A DNA stretch of 64,000 bases, taken from the NCBI RefSeq assembly GCF_020991085.1, contig NZ_CP087719.1, positions 2,004,001 to 2,068,000 on the forward strand. Reading direction: 5' to 3'. Source of the DNA: Roseomonas sp. OT10. Its GTDB lineage: Bacteria > Pseudomonadota > Alphaproteobacteria > Acetobacterales > Acetobacteraceae. This document shows positions 17,114 through 31,503 of this stretch, one piece after another; position 1 is the first letter of the stretch, and the number at the start of each line of letters is the position of its first letter. The translations under genes and the position numbers were made by a program. The notes below the pieces were generated by a model. That model was not told the origin of the DNA. It saw only the letters and a list, made by a program, of their open reading frames with translations, and searched no databases.

Positions 17114-18556
17114 TCAGACCGCGGCCAGACCGGGCCAGCGGCGCAGCGCCGGCATCCGCCGGGCCGCGAGTGCGAGAATCCCCCAGGCCGCGGCGATCGC
17201 ACCGCCGAGCATCAGGGCGAGGTTGTAGCGTTCCTGGTTGATCGAGGCGGCGGCATGCACCCCCAGCATGATCCAGGCCGGCAGGGCGTAGAGCAGCAGG
17301 GAGCCCAGCCGGCCGGCCCGGCGTGCCGCGGCCAGGCCGAAGGGGATCAGCAGCGCCATCCCCAGCCCCCAGTAGCGGCCGACCCAGATCCCGCGCCAGG
17401 CCAGGGAAAGGGTGGTCATGCCATGCCAGAACAGGTTGCCGAGCAGCCCCTCGCGGAGCAGCCCGGGCAGGGCCGCGTCGATCCCCCCCGGCGCGGCCAG
17501 GGCGACGGCGCGGTCGTGCTGGCCGATGTCGTAGAGGCTGCCCGGCCGGTCCCAGTCCAGCCGCCAGATCGTGTCCTCGCCGAACAGGGCGAAGGCCAGC
17601 CGGTCGCCGAAATCGGGCAGCCAGAACAGGAAGGAGGCGAACCACTCCCGCCACGTCATGCCGTCATAGGCCAGCCGCTCCACCAGCACGGCGGGGCCGT
17701 AGCCGGCGGTGACGGCGAAATGTCCCAGCACCAGCGCGTTGCGCAGCATCCAGGGCAGCATCGCCAGCCCCAGCCCCAGGGCGCAGAGCGGCAGCGCCCT
17801 CCAGGCGGTGCGCCCCCGCCAGGCGAGGAGCGCGACCACCGCCAGCGCCACGGGGATCAGCACGACATGGCTCGGCCGGGTGAGGACCAGCAGGCCCAAC
17901 ACCACCCCCGCCAGCAGGGCGAGAAGGCCCCGGCCCTCCGCCTCCGGCTCATCGTCGACCCCATCGCCCTGGCCCAGCCGCAGGAAGAGCAGCGCCGCGC
18001 CCGCGAAGAGGAACAACCCCAGGCTCTCCGTCATCGCCAGGGTGATCAGATGGGCATAGCTCGCCAGCGTCCCCAGCCCGATCGCGGTCGCAAGCACCGC
18101 CACCGGCGCCCCCCGGGCCAGCCGGCGCGCGGCGGCGTAGAGGAAGGCGAGCGCCCCGGCGCAGAGCGCCATCTGCACCGGCAGGGTCAGGCCGCGATAG
18201 GCCGGGCAATGCGCCGCCACGTCGCCGCGCGGCCAGTGCCGCATCAGGCAGGTCGCGTTGCCGCGCAGGCCGGAATCCGCCTCCATCAGCGCGGCGAGCA
18301 GCAGCGGGTAGCCCGGGCCCAGGAACATGCCGGGCGGCGGCACCTCCTCGCTGCTGTCCACCTCGTCGAAATAGCCGTTCGAGTAGACGCCGTGCTCGAC
18401 CAGGTCCCAGGCGGTCATGACGTAGAAGCGCTGGTCGAAGACGTCGAGCGTGCGCGGCCGCGTCGCCGCGCCGAGGCCCAGCAGCACCCCGAAGCACAGG
18501 ACGAAGGCGAGCCAGGCCTGCGCCAGCGGTCGGTCGCGGAGGAGGCCGAGGCGCAC
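17114..18556 (-). CDS. GT39/ArnT-like integral membrane glycosyltransferase
   Basis: Multi-pass inner-membrane protein of 480 residues with about ten to twelve hydrophobic segments. It resembles polyprenyl-phosphate sugar transferases: the first TM is followed by an acidic periplasmic loop (TLDVFDQRFYVMTAWDL, then SNGYFDEVDSSEEV) in the position of the GT39 catalytic Asp/Glu. A charged cytoplasmic loop (GDGVDDEPEAEGRG) sits mid-protein. GTG start at 18556, 3 nt from the GNAT stop. Acceptor and donor unknown. Lies inside the PDH operon between GNAT and lpdA, with no obvious functional link. Confidence 0.72.
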   Translation of the reverse strand: MRLGLLRDRPLAQAWLAFVLCFGVLLGLGAATRPRTLDVFDQRFYVMTAWDLVEHGVYSNGYFDEVDSSEEVPPPGMFLGPGYPLLLAALMEADSGLRGNATCLMRHWPRGDVAAHCPAYRGLTLPVQMALCAGALAFLYAAARRLARGAPVAVLATAIGLGTLASYAHLITLAMTESLGLFLFAGAALLFLRLGQGDGVDDEPEAEGRGLLALLAGVVLGLLVLTRPSHVVLIPVALAVVALLAWRGRTAWRALPLCALGLGLAMLPWMLRNALVLGHFAVTAGYGPAVLVERLAYDGMTWREWFASFLFWLPDFGDRLAFALFGEDTIWRLDWDRPGSLYDIGQHDRAVALAAPGGIDAALPGLLREGLLGNLFWHGMTTLSLAWRGIWVGRYWGLGMALLIPFGLAAARRAGRLGSLLLYALPAWIMLGVHAAASINQERYNLALMLGGAIAAAWGILALAARRMPALRRWPGLAAV

Positions 18557-18559
18557 CGG

Positions 18560-19036
18560 TCAGGCCGCGAGGCGGCGCAGCGCCTCGCCTTCCAGATGGA
18601 GGCTCAGGCCGCCGGTGCGCCGCTGCGCGCCCAGCGCATCGTAGAACGCGAGGGCCGTGACGTTGTCGTCCTTCACGCCCCATTCCAGGGCCGCGCAGCC
18701 CCGGTCCAGGCAACGCCGCGCCAGCTCGGCGAAGATCGCCCGGCCGGTCCCGGCGCCACGGGTCTCCGGCACCACGAAGACGTTGCTGACATGCATGACG
18801 GAGCGGCCCTGGTACACGCGGAAGGGGTAGCTCCAGGCGGCATAGCCGACCGCAGCCCCGTCCCGCTCCGCCACCAGCGCCCAGGCGATGGGCGCCGCGC
18901 CGAAGAAGGCCTCGCGCAGCATCGCCTCCGTCGCGACCACCGTCCCCTCCGGCCGGCCCTCATGCTCGGCCAGGGCGCGTGCGAAGCCCAGCATGGCGGG
19001 GACGTCGCCGGGGGCGGCGTCCCGCAATACGGTCAC
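18560..19036 (-). CDS. GNAT family N-acetyltransferase
   Basis: Acetyl-CoA-dependent transferase of 158 residues with unknown acceptor. GNAT motif A is [20 protein letters not shown] (the R-G-x-G-x-G/A loop is changed to RGAGTG), and motif B is [19 protein letters not shown]. The GTG start at 19036 overlaps the pdhC stop by 4 nt (GTGA), indicating translational coupling to the E2 gene. The N-terminal [19 protein letters not shown] is the usual GNAT start. Confidence 0.86.
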   Translation of the reverse strand: MTVLRDAAPGDVPAMLGFARALAEHEGRPEGTVVATEAMLREAFFGAAPIAWALVAERDGAAVGYAAWSYPFRVYQGRSVMHVSNVFVVPETRGAGTGRAIFAELARRCLDRGCAALEWGVKDDNVTALAFYDALGAQRRTGGLSLHLEGEALRRLAA

Positions 19037-20424
19037 AGCATCAGGCTCAGCGGGTCCTCGACGGCGGCCTTGAAGGCGCCCAGCCACTCGGCGGCCAGGG
19101 CCCCGTCGATGACGCGGTGATCGACCGAGAGGGTGCAGGTCATCACCGTCGCGATGGCGAGCTGCCCGTCCTGCACCACCGGCCGCTGCTCGCCCGCCGA
19201 GACCGCCAGGATGCCGGCCTGGGGCGGGTTGATGATCGCGGCGAAGTCCTTCACCCCGTACATCCCCATGTTGGAGATGGAGAAGCCGCCGCCCTGGAAC
19301 TCCTCGGGCTTCAGCTTGCCCGACTTGGCACGGGCGGCGAGGTCCTTCATCTCGTTCGAGATGGTGGCGAGGCCCTTCTGGTCCGCCTTGCGGATGATCG
19401 GCGTGATCAGCCCCTCGGGGATCGAGACGGCCACCGAGACGTCCACGTCGTCGAACTGCAGGATCGCGTCCTCGGTCCAGGCGGCGTTGACGCTGGGGTA
19501 TTTCCGCAGCGTCGCGGCGGCCGCCTTGATCACCAGGTCGTTGACCGAGAGCTTGTAGGCGCCCGCCCCGTCCTTGGGCGACCGCGCGTTCAGGTCGGCC
19601 CGCAGCTTCAGCAGCGCATCGAGCCGGATGTCCATCGAGACGTAGAAATGCGGGATGGTCTGCTTGGATTCCGACAGCCGCCGCGCGATCACCTTGCGCA
19701 TCGTGCTGTTCGGCACCGCCTTGTGCGGGGCGGTGATGGCAGGCGGCGCCTTCGGCGCCGGGGCAGCGGCGGGCGCCGGCTTCGGCGCCTCGGCGGCCGG
19801 CTGTGCCTCCGGCGCCGCGGCGGGCCGGGCCTTGCCGCCGGCCAGCGCCGCCTCGATGTCCGACTTCACGATCCGCCCGTTGGGGCCGGAGCCGCTGATC
19901 CCGCCCAGGTCGAGACCGGCCTGCTGCGCCATCCGGCGCGCCAGCGGCGAGGCGAAGACCCGGTCGCCGTGGCCCTCGGCCGCGACGGTCGGGGCCTTGC
20001 CCTCCGAGGCGGGCTTCGGCGCCGCGGCCGGCTGCTCCGCCGCGCCGGCGACCTTGCCGCCCGACGCCTCCACCCCCGCCAGGGCGGCGCTGCCGGAGGC
20101 CGAGGGGGCCGGGCCACCCTCCCCCCCGTGCTGCGCCGGGGCCTTGGCGGCGGAAGGCGCGGCGCCGTCCGGCACCGCCTCGCCCTTCTCCACCAGCACG
20201 GCGATGGGGTCGTTGACCTTCACCCCCGCGCTGCCGTCGGGGACGAGGATCTTGCCGAGGATGCCCTCGTCGACGGCCTCGACCTCCATGGTCGCCTTGT
20301 CCGTCTCGATCTCGGCCAGCACGTCGCCGGACTTGACGGTGTCGCCTTCCTTCTTCAGCCAGCGGGCCAGCGTGCCCTCGGTCATCGTGGGCGAGAGCGC
20401 GGGCATCAGGATGTTCGTGGCCAT
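19033..20424 (-). CDS. pdhC: Pyruvate dehydrogenase E2, dihydrolipoyl acetyltransferase
   Basis: Core of the PDH complex, passing acetyl from lipoyllysine to CoA. It has 463 residues. One lipoyl domain (residues ~1-80, lysine in [13 protein letters not shown]); an Ala/Pro-rich linker; the peripheral subunit-binding domain ([35 protein letters not shown]); a second linker; and the catalytic domain with [18 protein letters not shown] (His, Asp). The lipoyl-coding DNA is almost identical to that of pdhB. Third gene of pdhABC. Confidence 0.97.
   Translation of the reverse strand: MATNILMPALSPTMTEGTLARWLKKEGDTVKSGDVLAEIETDKATMEVEAVDEGILGKILVPDGSAGVKVNDPIAVLVEKGEAVPDGAAPSAAKAPAQHGGEGGPAPSASGSAALAGVEASGGKVAGAAEQPAAAPKPASEGKAPTVAAEGHGDRVFASPLARRMAQQAGLDLGGISGSGPNGRIVKSDIEAALAGGKARPAAAPEAQPAAEAPKPAPAAAPAPKAPPAITAPHKAVPNSTMRKVIARRLSESKQTIPHFYVSMDIRLDALLKLRADLNARSPKDGAGAYKLSVNDLVIKAAAATLRKYPSVNAAWTEDAILQFDDVDVSVAVSIPEGLITPIIRKADQKGLATISNEMKDLAARAKSGKLKPEEFQGGGFSISNMGMYGVKDFAAIINPPQAGILAVSAGEQRPVVQDGQLAIATVMTCTLSVDHRVIDGALAAEWLGAFKAAVEDPLSLML
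20263..20365 (-). repeat. Lipoyl-domain direct repeat, copy in pdhC
   Basis: This 103-nt stretch of pdhC matches 21736-21838 in pdhB at 102 positions; the only difference is T versus C at 20347. The identity includes third codon positions, pointing to recent duplication or gene conversion rather than protein-level constraint alone. Confidence 0.9.
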
Positions 20425-20436
20425 CGGAACGCGCCC

Positions 20437-21897
<1,461 letters not shown>

Positions 21898-21898
21898 C

Positions 21899-22918
21899 TT
21901 ACTTCGCCTCCGCCAGCACGTCGGTCCATAGCTCCTTCGGATCGGGCTCGGGCGAGGATTGCGAGAACTCCGCCGCGTCCTGCACGATCGCCTTCACCTC
22001 GTCGTCGATGCTCTTGAGGTCCGCCTCGGTGGCTCCGCCCTCCAGCAGCATCTTGCGCGCCGTCTCGATGCAGTCCGCCGTCTCGCGCATCTTCTGCACC
22101 TCTTCGCGGGTGCGGTACTTGGCCGGGTCGGACATGGAGTGGCCGCGGTAGCGGTAGGTCCGCATCTCCAGCAGGTAGGGCCCCTTCCCCTCCCGCGCAT
22201 GCGCCACGGCGCGCTCGCCCGCCTCGCGCACGGCGGTCACGTCCTGGCCGTTCACCTGCTCGCCCGGGATGCCCCAAGGGGCGCCGTTCTTCGACAGATC
22301 CTTGGAGGCGGAGGCGCGGTCCACGCTGGTGCCCATGCCGTACTTGTTGTTCTCGATCACGAAGACCACGGGCAGCTTCAGCAGGGCGGCGAGGTTGAAG
22401 CTCTCGTAGACCTGGCCCTGGTTCGAGGCGCCCTCGCCGAAATAGGCCACGGCCACCCGCCCGTCCTCGCGGTACCAGTTGGCGAAGGCGAGGCCGTTGC
22501 CGAGCGAGACCTGGGCGCCGACGATGCCGTGCCCGCCGTAGAAGCCCTTCTCGCGGCTGAACATGTGCATCGAGCCGCCCTTGCCCTTGGAGTAGCCCCC
22601 CTCGCGCCCGGTCAGCTCGGCCATCACGCCGCGCGCCTCCATCCCCGTGGCCAGCATGTGGCCGTGGTCGCGGTAGGAGGTGATGACCTGGTCGCCCTCC
22701 TGCAGGCACATCTGCAGCCCGACGACGACGGCCTCCTGGCCGATATAGAGGTGGCAGAAGCCGCCGATCAGCCCCATGCCGTAGAGCTGGCCCGCCTTCT
22801 CCTCGAAGCGGCGGATCAGCAGCATGTCGCGGTAGGCTCGCAGCAGGGCCTCGCGGGAAAGGCTAGGCTCCTTCGCCTTGCCCCGACGCTTCGGTGCCGT
22901 CTCGACGCCCTGGATCAT
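21899..22918 (-). CDS. pdhA: Pyruvate dehydrogenase E1 alpha subunit
   Basis: Thiamine-diphosphate-binding subunit that decarboxylates pyruvate. About 339 residues from ATG 22918, which follows GGGAGA at 6 nt. An in-frame ATG at 22939 is an alternative, and the longer frame to 23011 reads as non-coding. Markers: [49 protein letters not shown], the ThDP motif [20 protein letters not shown] with [12 protein letters not shown], and [16 protein letters not shown]. First gene of pdhABC; the upstream gap holds a palindrome and relatively AT-rich DNA. Confidence 0.96.
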   Translation of the reverse strand: MIQGVETAPKRRGKAKEPSLSREALLRAYRDMLLIRRFEEKAGQLYGMGLIGGFCHLYIGQEAVVVGLQMCLQEGDQVITSYRDHGHMLATGMEARGVMAELTGREGGYSKGKGGSMHMFSREKGFYGGHGIVGAQVSLGNGLAFANWYREDGRVAVAYFGEGASNQGQVYESFNLAALLKLPVVFVIENNKYGMGTSVDRASASKDLSKNGAPWGIPGEQVNGQDVTAVREAGERAVAHAREGKGPYLLEMRTYRYRGHSMSDPAKYRTREEVQKMRETADCIETARKMLLEGGATEADLKSIDDEVKAIVQDAAEFSQSSPEPDPKELWTDVLAEAK

Positions 22919-23058
22919 GGGGGTCTCCCGCTGCTGCATGGCCGCACCGCCTCGGAAGGCAGTGCGTCGGAGATACGCCCGGGTTTCGGCCCGCGCAAGG
23001 ATGGCAGGCACCCCAAATCGGTCCTAAGCTATTGATGTTGCAGCGCATCATGGCGATT

Positions 23059-23073
23059 AACCGAATTTCGGTT
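23059..23073. promoter_or_regulatory. Palindrome upstream of pdhA, candidate operator
   Basis: AACCGAA-T-TTCGGTT: perfect 7-nt arms around one base, about 140 nt upstream of the pdhA ATG. It stands in the only AT-rich patch of this gap. A neighbouring ATTGGT-CTG-ACAGAT (23075-23089) loosely resembles the enterobacterial PdhR half-sites with two mismatches. Binding protein unknown. Confidence 0.45.
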
Positions 23074-23166
23074 GATTGGTCTGACAGATGATGGAGGACC
23101 GTCAGGGCCCCTGCGATCGCCGGCCGACAGGGCGCCCCGTGACGCAGGGCGGGAGGCGCGGACACG

Positions 23167-23201
23167 AAAAAGGCCGGCGGCACCCGAGGGTGCGGCCGGC
23201 C
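23167..23201 (-). terminator. Rho-independent terminator of ftsB
   Basis: Minus-strand hairpin: GGCCGGC/GCCGGCC outer arms and GCACCC/GGGTGC inner arms with one mismatch between and a tight loop, followed on the minus strand by five T residues (23171-23167). It lies about 30 nt past the ftsB stop. One of only two hairpins in the window with a true T run. Confidence 0.8.
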
Positions 23202-23232
23202 CGGTCGGGCGCGGACCCAGGTCGTCGGCGCG

Positions 23233-23556
23233 CTAGAACAGCCGCTCGGACGGCGCGTAGGGAATGATCACCTCATCCTTCGCGACGACGTTCAGCAGGG
23301 CGCGGGCGCGCTCTTCCAGCATGTCGCGGTCCAGATGGTCGGCCCGCAGCCCGGCGACCTTGCGCTCCATCGCATCGCGCTCCGCCTCCGCGGCGACCAG
23401 GTCGGCCCGCGCCATGGCGATCTCGGCGAGCTTCGCCTCGCGGGCATAGATGCCCCGCGAGCCGATCAGCGCATGATAGGCGAAGTACCCGCACAGGCCG
23501 ATGAAAACGGCCGGAAGGACAGCACCCTGCAGGTGCCGCTTCAACTCTCGCAGCAT
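23233..23556 (-). CDS. ftsB: Cell division protein FtsB/DivIC family
   Basis: Single-pass inner-membrane septum protein that joins FtsL and FtsQ in the divisome. The 107-residue product has a short basic cytoplasmic end, one TM helix (VLPAVFIGLCGYFAYHALIG) and a periplasmic coiled coil (LAEIAMARADLVAAEAERDA continuing to RKVAGL). It ends with ARALLNVVAKDEVIIPYA, the FtsB-like tail. Its position between eno and pdhA is conserved in alphaproteobacteria and supports the call. Confidence 0.9.
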   Translation of the reverse strand: MLRELKRHLQGAVLPAVFIGLCGYFAYHALIGSRGIYAREAKLAEIAMARADLVAAEAERDAMERKVAGLRADHLDRDMLEERARALLNVVAKDEVIIPYAPSERLF

Positions 23557-23666
23557 CGCTGTCCGCCCCCCCGAGCGAATGCACGACCGGGAGAATCAGC
23601 CCCCGGTCGGCGTAGCCTCCGATGTCCGGCCGGCGAAGGCAAGGGAGCCGCAGGGCGGCTCGGGCC

Positions 23667-23689
23667 TTGGCGCAACGCTGTTGCGCCAA
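23667..23689. repeat. Perfect 10-bp stem-loop downstream of eno
   Basis: Arms TTGGCGCAAC and its exact complement around a GCT loop, starting 21 nt after the eno stop on the minus strand. No T run follows, so it may end or protect the eno transcript without intrinsic termination, or be a regulator site for ftsB. Confidence 0.55.
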
Positions 23690-23710
23690 AGCCGCGCCCG
23701 GTCGCCCGGA

Positions 23711-26098
<2,388 letters not shown>

Positions 26099-26158
26099 TC
26101 ACCGCGGCCGGGCCTGGACTCCCGCGCCGTGCCGTGGTGGGCCGGTGGCCCCAGCCCG

Positions 26159-26923
26159 ATGGAGATCCGCGTGGCGCCCCTGATCGACAGCCACTTCCAC
26201 GTCTTCGACCCCGCCTTCCCCTCCCCCGGCAACCAGGGCTTCCAGCCCGAGCCCTTCCTGGCCGCGGACTACCTGGCACGCGCCGCGGCACTCGGGATCA
26301 CCGGCGGCGTCGTGGTGGCCGCCTCCACCCACGGGCTGGACCCCGCGCCGGTGCTGGCGCCGCTGGCCGAGTTGGGGCCGCGCTACGTCGCCGTGCTGAA
26401 TGCCGACCCGTCCTGGGACGACGCGACGCTGCGCCGCCTCGCCGCCTCGGGCGCGCGGGGCCTGCGCTTCAACCTGTACCGGGGCATGGCCGGACCGGTG
26501 GAGGAGCTGGTCGCCCTGGCCCGCCGCGCCCGCGCGGCGGCCGGGCTGCACGCGCAGGTCTATGCCGATTTCGCCACGCTGGCACCGCACGCGGCGGCGC
26601 TGGCATCGCTGGGCGATGGCCTGGTGATCGACCACCTGGGCATGGCCGAGGCCGGGCTGCCCCTGGTCCTCGATCTCGCCGGCGCCGGCGCGATGGTGAA
26701 GGCAACGGGATTCGGCCGCGTCGCCCTCGACGTGCGGCGCGCGCTGGAACGGATCGAGGCCAGGCGGCCGGGGGCGCTGATGTTCGCCACCGACCTGCCC
26801 TCGGTCCGGGCGGCCCGGCCCTTCGGCCCGGAGGACATCGCGCTCATCCGCGAGGTGCTGGGTGCCGAGCGGGCGCAGGCCGCGCTGCACGACACCGCGG
26901 CCGCCTACTACCGGATCGGCTGA
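26159..26923 (+). CDS. Amidohydrolase family protein (2-pyrone-4,6-dicarboxylate lactonase-like)
   Basis: TIM-barrel metal-dependent hydrolase of about 254 residues. Markers: LIDSHFHVFDPAFPSPGNQG (HxH), GGVVVAASTHGLDPAPVL, SGARGLRFNLYRG, VIDHLGMAEAGLP and the Asp in MFATDLPSVRAARPFGPEDI. The set matches the COG3618/PDC-lactonase group; substrate is unproven. ATG 26159 is the likely start; GTG 26129 in frame would add ten residues without family likeness. Faces the Bug gene, so both may serve one ligand. Confidence 0.87.
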   Translation: MEIRVAPLIDSHFHVFDPAFPSPGNQGFQPEPFLAADYLARAAALGITGGVVVAASTHGLDPAPVLAPLAELGPRYVAVLNADPSWDDATLRRLAASGARGLRFNLYRGMAGPVEELVALARRARAAAGLHAQVYADFATLAPHAAALASLGDGLVIDHLGMAEAGLPLVLDLAGAGAMVKATGFGRVALDVRRALERIEARRPGALMFATDLPSVRAARPFGPEDIALIREVLGAERAQAALHDTAAAYYRIG

Positions 26924-26924
26924 T

Positions 26925-26944
26925 CCCGCCCCGGCCGGGGCGGG
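26925..26944. terminator. Perfect 20-nt GC palindrome between convergent genes
   Basis: CCCGCCCCGG followed directly by its complement, located 1 nt after the amidohydrolase stop and 8 nt before the kdsA stop. Its position between tail-to-tail genes suggests a bidirectional terminator, although neither side has a T run. Confidence 0.5.
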
Positions 26945-26952
26945 CCGGCCGG

Positions 26953-27776
26953 TCAGCCCCCGGCCTTCGCCAGCGCGTCGAAGGCCTTCAGCCGGGCGAT
27001 CAGCGCCGGCATCTCGCGGATCGGGATCATGTTCGGCCCGTCGCTGGGCGCGCGGTCCGGATCGGCGTGGCATTCGATGAACACCGCCGCCACGCCCACT
27101 GCCACGGCCGCGCGGGCCAGGACCGGGGCGAATTCGCGCTGCCCGCCCGAGGAGGTCCCCTGCCCGCCCGGCTGCTGCACCGAATGGGTCGCGTCGAACA
27201 CCACCGGATAGCCCGTCCGCGCCATGATCGGCAGCGAGCGCATGTCGGAGACCAGCGTGTTGTAGCCGAAGGAGGCCCCGCGCTCGCAGAGCAGCACCTT
27301 CCCGTTCCCCGTGCTGGCGATCTTGGCCGCGACGTTCTGCATGTCCCAGGGCGCGAGGAACTGGCCCTTCTTCACGTTCACCGCCTTGCCCGTCTCGCCC
27401 GCGGCCAGCAGCAGGTCCGTCTGGCGGCAGAGGAAGGCGGGGATCTGCAGGCAGTCCACCGCCTCGGCCACCGGGGCGCACTGCTCCGCCGCGTGCACGT
27501 CCGTCAGCACGGGCAGGCCGGTGACCTCGCGCACCTCGGCCAGGATCGACAGCCCCTCCGCCAGGCCGATGCCGCGCGCGGCGGACAGGCTGGTGCGGTT
27601 GGCCTTGTCGAAGGACGATTTGTAGATCAGCCCGACCCCCGCGGCCTCGGCCATCTCCGCCAGGGCCTGCGCCGTCTCCAGCGCATGGGTCCGGCTCTCG
27701 ATCTGGCAGGGACCGCAGAGGAAGGCGAGCGGCAGGCCATTGCCCACCGCCACGCCGCCGATGTCGACCGTCTTCA

Positions 27777-27777
<1 letters not shown>
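26953..27777 (-). CDS. kdsA: 3-deoxy-8-phosphooctulonate synthase
   Basis: Condenses phosphoenolpyruvate with arabinose-5-phosphate to Kdo-8-phosphate for lipopolysaccharide core. It has 274 residues. Markers: [83 protein letters not shown] and [17 protein letters not shown] 27777 shares a base with the pyrG stop (TGATG). The pyrG-kdsA-eno order is conserved in alphaproteobacteria, here with two extra genes before eno. Confidence 0.98.
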
Positions 27778-29731
<1,954 letters not shown>

Positions 29732-30058
29732 TCAGTTGGTCGGGACCGCCGGCGTGGCCGGGGCCACCGGCTGCACCGGGGCGGGCGCCGCGGCCGGGGG
29801 CGGCACGTCCAGGATCGAGCCGGTTCCGGAGCTGCCGCGGCCCAGCAGCGCCAGCACCAGGGCCAGCGCCATGAAGATCGTGGCCAGGACCGCCGTGCTG
29901 CGGGTCAGCAGGTTGGCCGTGCCCCGCCCGGTCATGAAGGCGCCCATGCCCTGGGAGGAGCCGATGCCCAGCCCCCCGCCCTCGCTGCGCTGGAGCAGCA
30001 CCACGCCGATCAGGGCGAGGGCGACGAAGAAGTGCAGGACGAGCAGGACGGTGGTCAT
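29732..30058 (-). CDS. secG: Protein translocase subunit SecG
   Basis: Accessory subunit of the SecYEG inner-membrane channel. The 108-residue protein has two TM helices (VLLVLHFFVALALIGVVLL and TAVLATIFMALALVLALLG) joined by the diagnostic loop QRSEGGGLGIGSSQGMGAF. A Pro/Ala-rich tail (from DVPPPAAAPAPVQPV) extends past the usual C-terminus, as in other alphaproteobacteria. The tpiA-secG-pyrG order is conserved, with an MFS gene added here. Confidence 0.96.
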   Translation of the reverse strand: MTTVLLVLHFFVALALIGVVLLQRSEGGGLGIGSSQGMGAFMTGRGTANLLTRSTAVLATIFMALALVLALLGRGSSGTGSILDVPPPAAAPAPVQPVAPATPAVPTN

Positions 30059-30107
30059 GGCGGGCGGGTTCTAGCGGCCTTCGCGCCGCAAGGCTACCGG
30101 CCGCGCG

Positions 30108-31409
30108 CTACTCCGCCGGCACCGCTCCCATGCCTCCCCGGGGCAGCGGCGGCGCCGGGGCCGCCCGCGTCTCCGGCATCAGCAGCAGGTAGCCGACGAA
30201 GCCCGCCGCGGCGATCGCCCCCAGCGCCAGGAAGGCGGCGGAGAAGCCATGGGCGACGATGATGCCGCCGGCGAGGCTGGCGCTCAGCGCCGCGCCCAGC
30301 CCCTGGGCGGTGGCGATCGCGCCCTGGCTGACGTTGAAGCGCCCCGTCCCCCGGGTCAGGTCGGCCACCACCACGGGAAACAGGGCGCCGAAGATGCCCG
30401 CCCCCACCCCGTCCAGCAGTTGCACCCCCAGCAGCCACCACGGGTTGTCGGAGAGGGTGTAGAGCACCCCGCGCAGCGCCAGCACGGCGAAGGCGGCGAG
30501 GAAGAGCGGCTTGCGCCCCCAGGCATCGGCCTTCGCCCCCACCAGCATCGCCACGGGCACCATCACGCATTGCGCCGCCACGATGCAGGCGGCGATCAGC
30601 GAGGTGGCGTAGCCCTCCCCCACGATCCCCGTCAGGTGCTGGCCGAGCGAGGGCATCATGGCGGCGTTGGCCAGGTGGAAGGTCGCCATCAGCACGGCGA
30701 AGACCAGCAGCGGCCGGTTGGTGAGCAGGACGGCGAGGCCCGAGGGCTGCTCCCCCGCCTCGCCGGGCTCATGCCCGTCCAGCCCGCGGGCGACGTCGTC
30801 GTCGATGGCCCCGGCGGGGACCAGCAGCATGGCCCCGATGCTCAGCACCGCCAGCACCGCCATGATCCAGAACACCACCACCGGCCCGAACAGCATGGCC
30901 GTCCCGGCGGCCAGCGCGGCGGAGGCGGCGTTGCCCGCGTGGTTGAACGCCTCGTTGCGCCCGATCCGGCGGGAGAAGGCCTTGGGCCCGACCACGCCGA
31001 GAGTGATCGCGGCCAGCGCGGGCGGGAAGATCGCCCCGGCAATGGCCGCCACGGACTGGGTGGCCGCGACGGCGGCGAAGTCCGAGATGAAGGGCAGCGC
31101 CAGGCAGCTCAGCGTCACCGCGATGGCGGCGGCGATGACCACCGCGCGCTTGTGCCGGGTACGGTCGATCAGCGCCCCGGCCGGGGTCTGGGCGACCAGC
31201 CCGACGATCCCGGCGATGGTCATCACCAGCCCGATGGTCGCCGGATTCCACCCTTCCTCCGGCCCCCGCACCGCCAGCAGGTAGATGGCGAGGTAGGGCC
31301 CCAGCCCGTCGCGGACATCGGCGAGGAAGAAGTTCAGCCCGTCCAGCCCGCGATGGGCCCGCGCGGGGACGGGGGCATGCGGCGCGTCGGCGGCCGTGGC
31401 GGTGGGCAT
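30108..31409 (-). CDS. Major facilitator superfamily transporter
   Basis: Twelve-segment inner-membrane transporter of 433 residues; substrate unknown. An early acidic TM1 region (LNFFLADVRDGLGPYLAIYL) is followed by the MFS loop 2-3 signature AGALIDRTRHKRAVVIAAA. The mid-protein cytoplasmic loop is acidic (GAIDDDVARGLDGHEPGEAG), and the second-half loop GAKADAWGRKPLFLAAF is another MFS signature. It lies between tpiA and secG, a position normally without a gene, so it is probably a lineage-specific insertion. Confidence 0.9.
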   Translation of the reverse strand: MPTATAADAPHAPVPARAHRGLDGLNFFLADVRDGLGPYLAIYLLAVRGPEEGWNPATIGLVMTIAGIVGLVAQTPAGALIDRTRHKRAVVIAAAIAVTLSCLALPFISDFAAVAATQSVAAIAGAIFPPALAAITLGVVGPKAFSRRIGRNEAFNHAGNAASAALAAGTAMLFGPVVVFWIMAVLAVLSIGAMLLVPAGAIDDDVARGLDGHEPGEAGEQPSGLAVLLTNRPLLVFAVLMATFHLANAAMMPSLGQHLTGIVGEGYATSLIAACIVAAQCVMVPVAMLVGAKADAWGRKPLFLAAFAVLALRGVLYTLSDNPWWLLGVQLLDGVGAGIFGALFPVVVADLTRGTGRFNVSQGAIATAQGLGAALSASLAGGIIVAHGFSAAFLALGAIAAAGFVGYLLLMPETRAAPAPPLPRGGMGAVPAE

Positions 31410-31470
31410 GCGGGGCGCGGGTCCGGCTGGGGGGCTGGCCCAGCAACGGGCGCCCCCGCCCCGGGTTGGG

Positions 31471-31497
31471 CGCGCCGCGAAACTTCCGCGCGGCGCG
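31471..31497 (-). terminator. Hairpin downstream of tpiA
   Basis: Arms CGCGCCGCG and CGCGGCGCG with a 9-nt loop, starting 7 nt past the tpiA stop. No T run follows on the minus strand, so factor-independent termination is uncertain. Confidence 0.45.
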
Positions 31498-31503
31498 GCG
31501 CCG

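Larger units (their letters stand above)
22919..23232. other. Intergenic region between ftsB and pdhA (promoter and terminator region)
   Basis: About 314 nt with no convincing gene; a 106-residue frame across it has no family features. From right to left it holds the ftsB terminator hairpin (23172-23201), then a tract near 23030-23090 clearly richer in A+T than its surroundings, containing the 15-nt palindrome at 23059-23073, and finally the pdhA ribosome site. The AT-rich tract is the most probable pdhA promoter, though I could not settle on a convincing -35/-10 pair. Confidence 0.6.
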
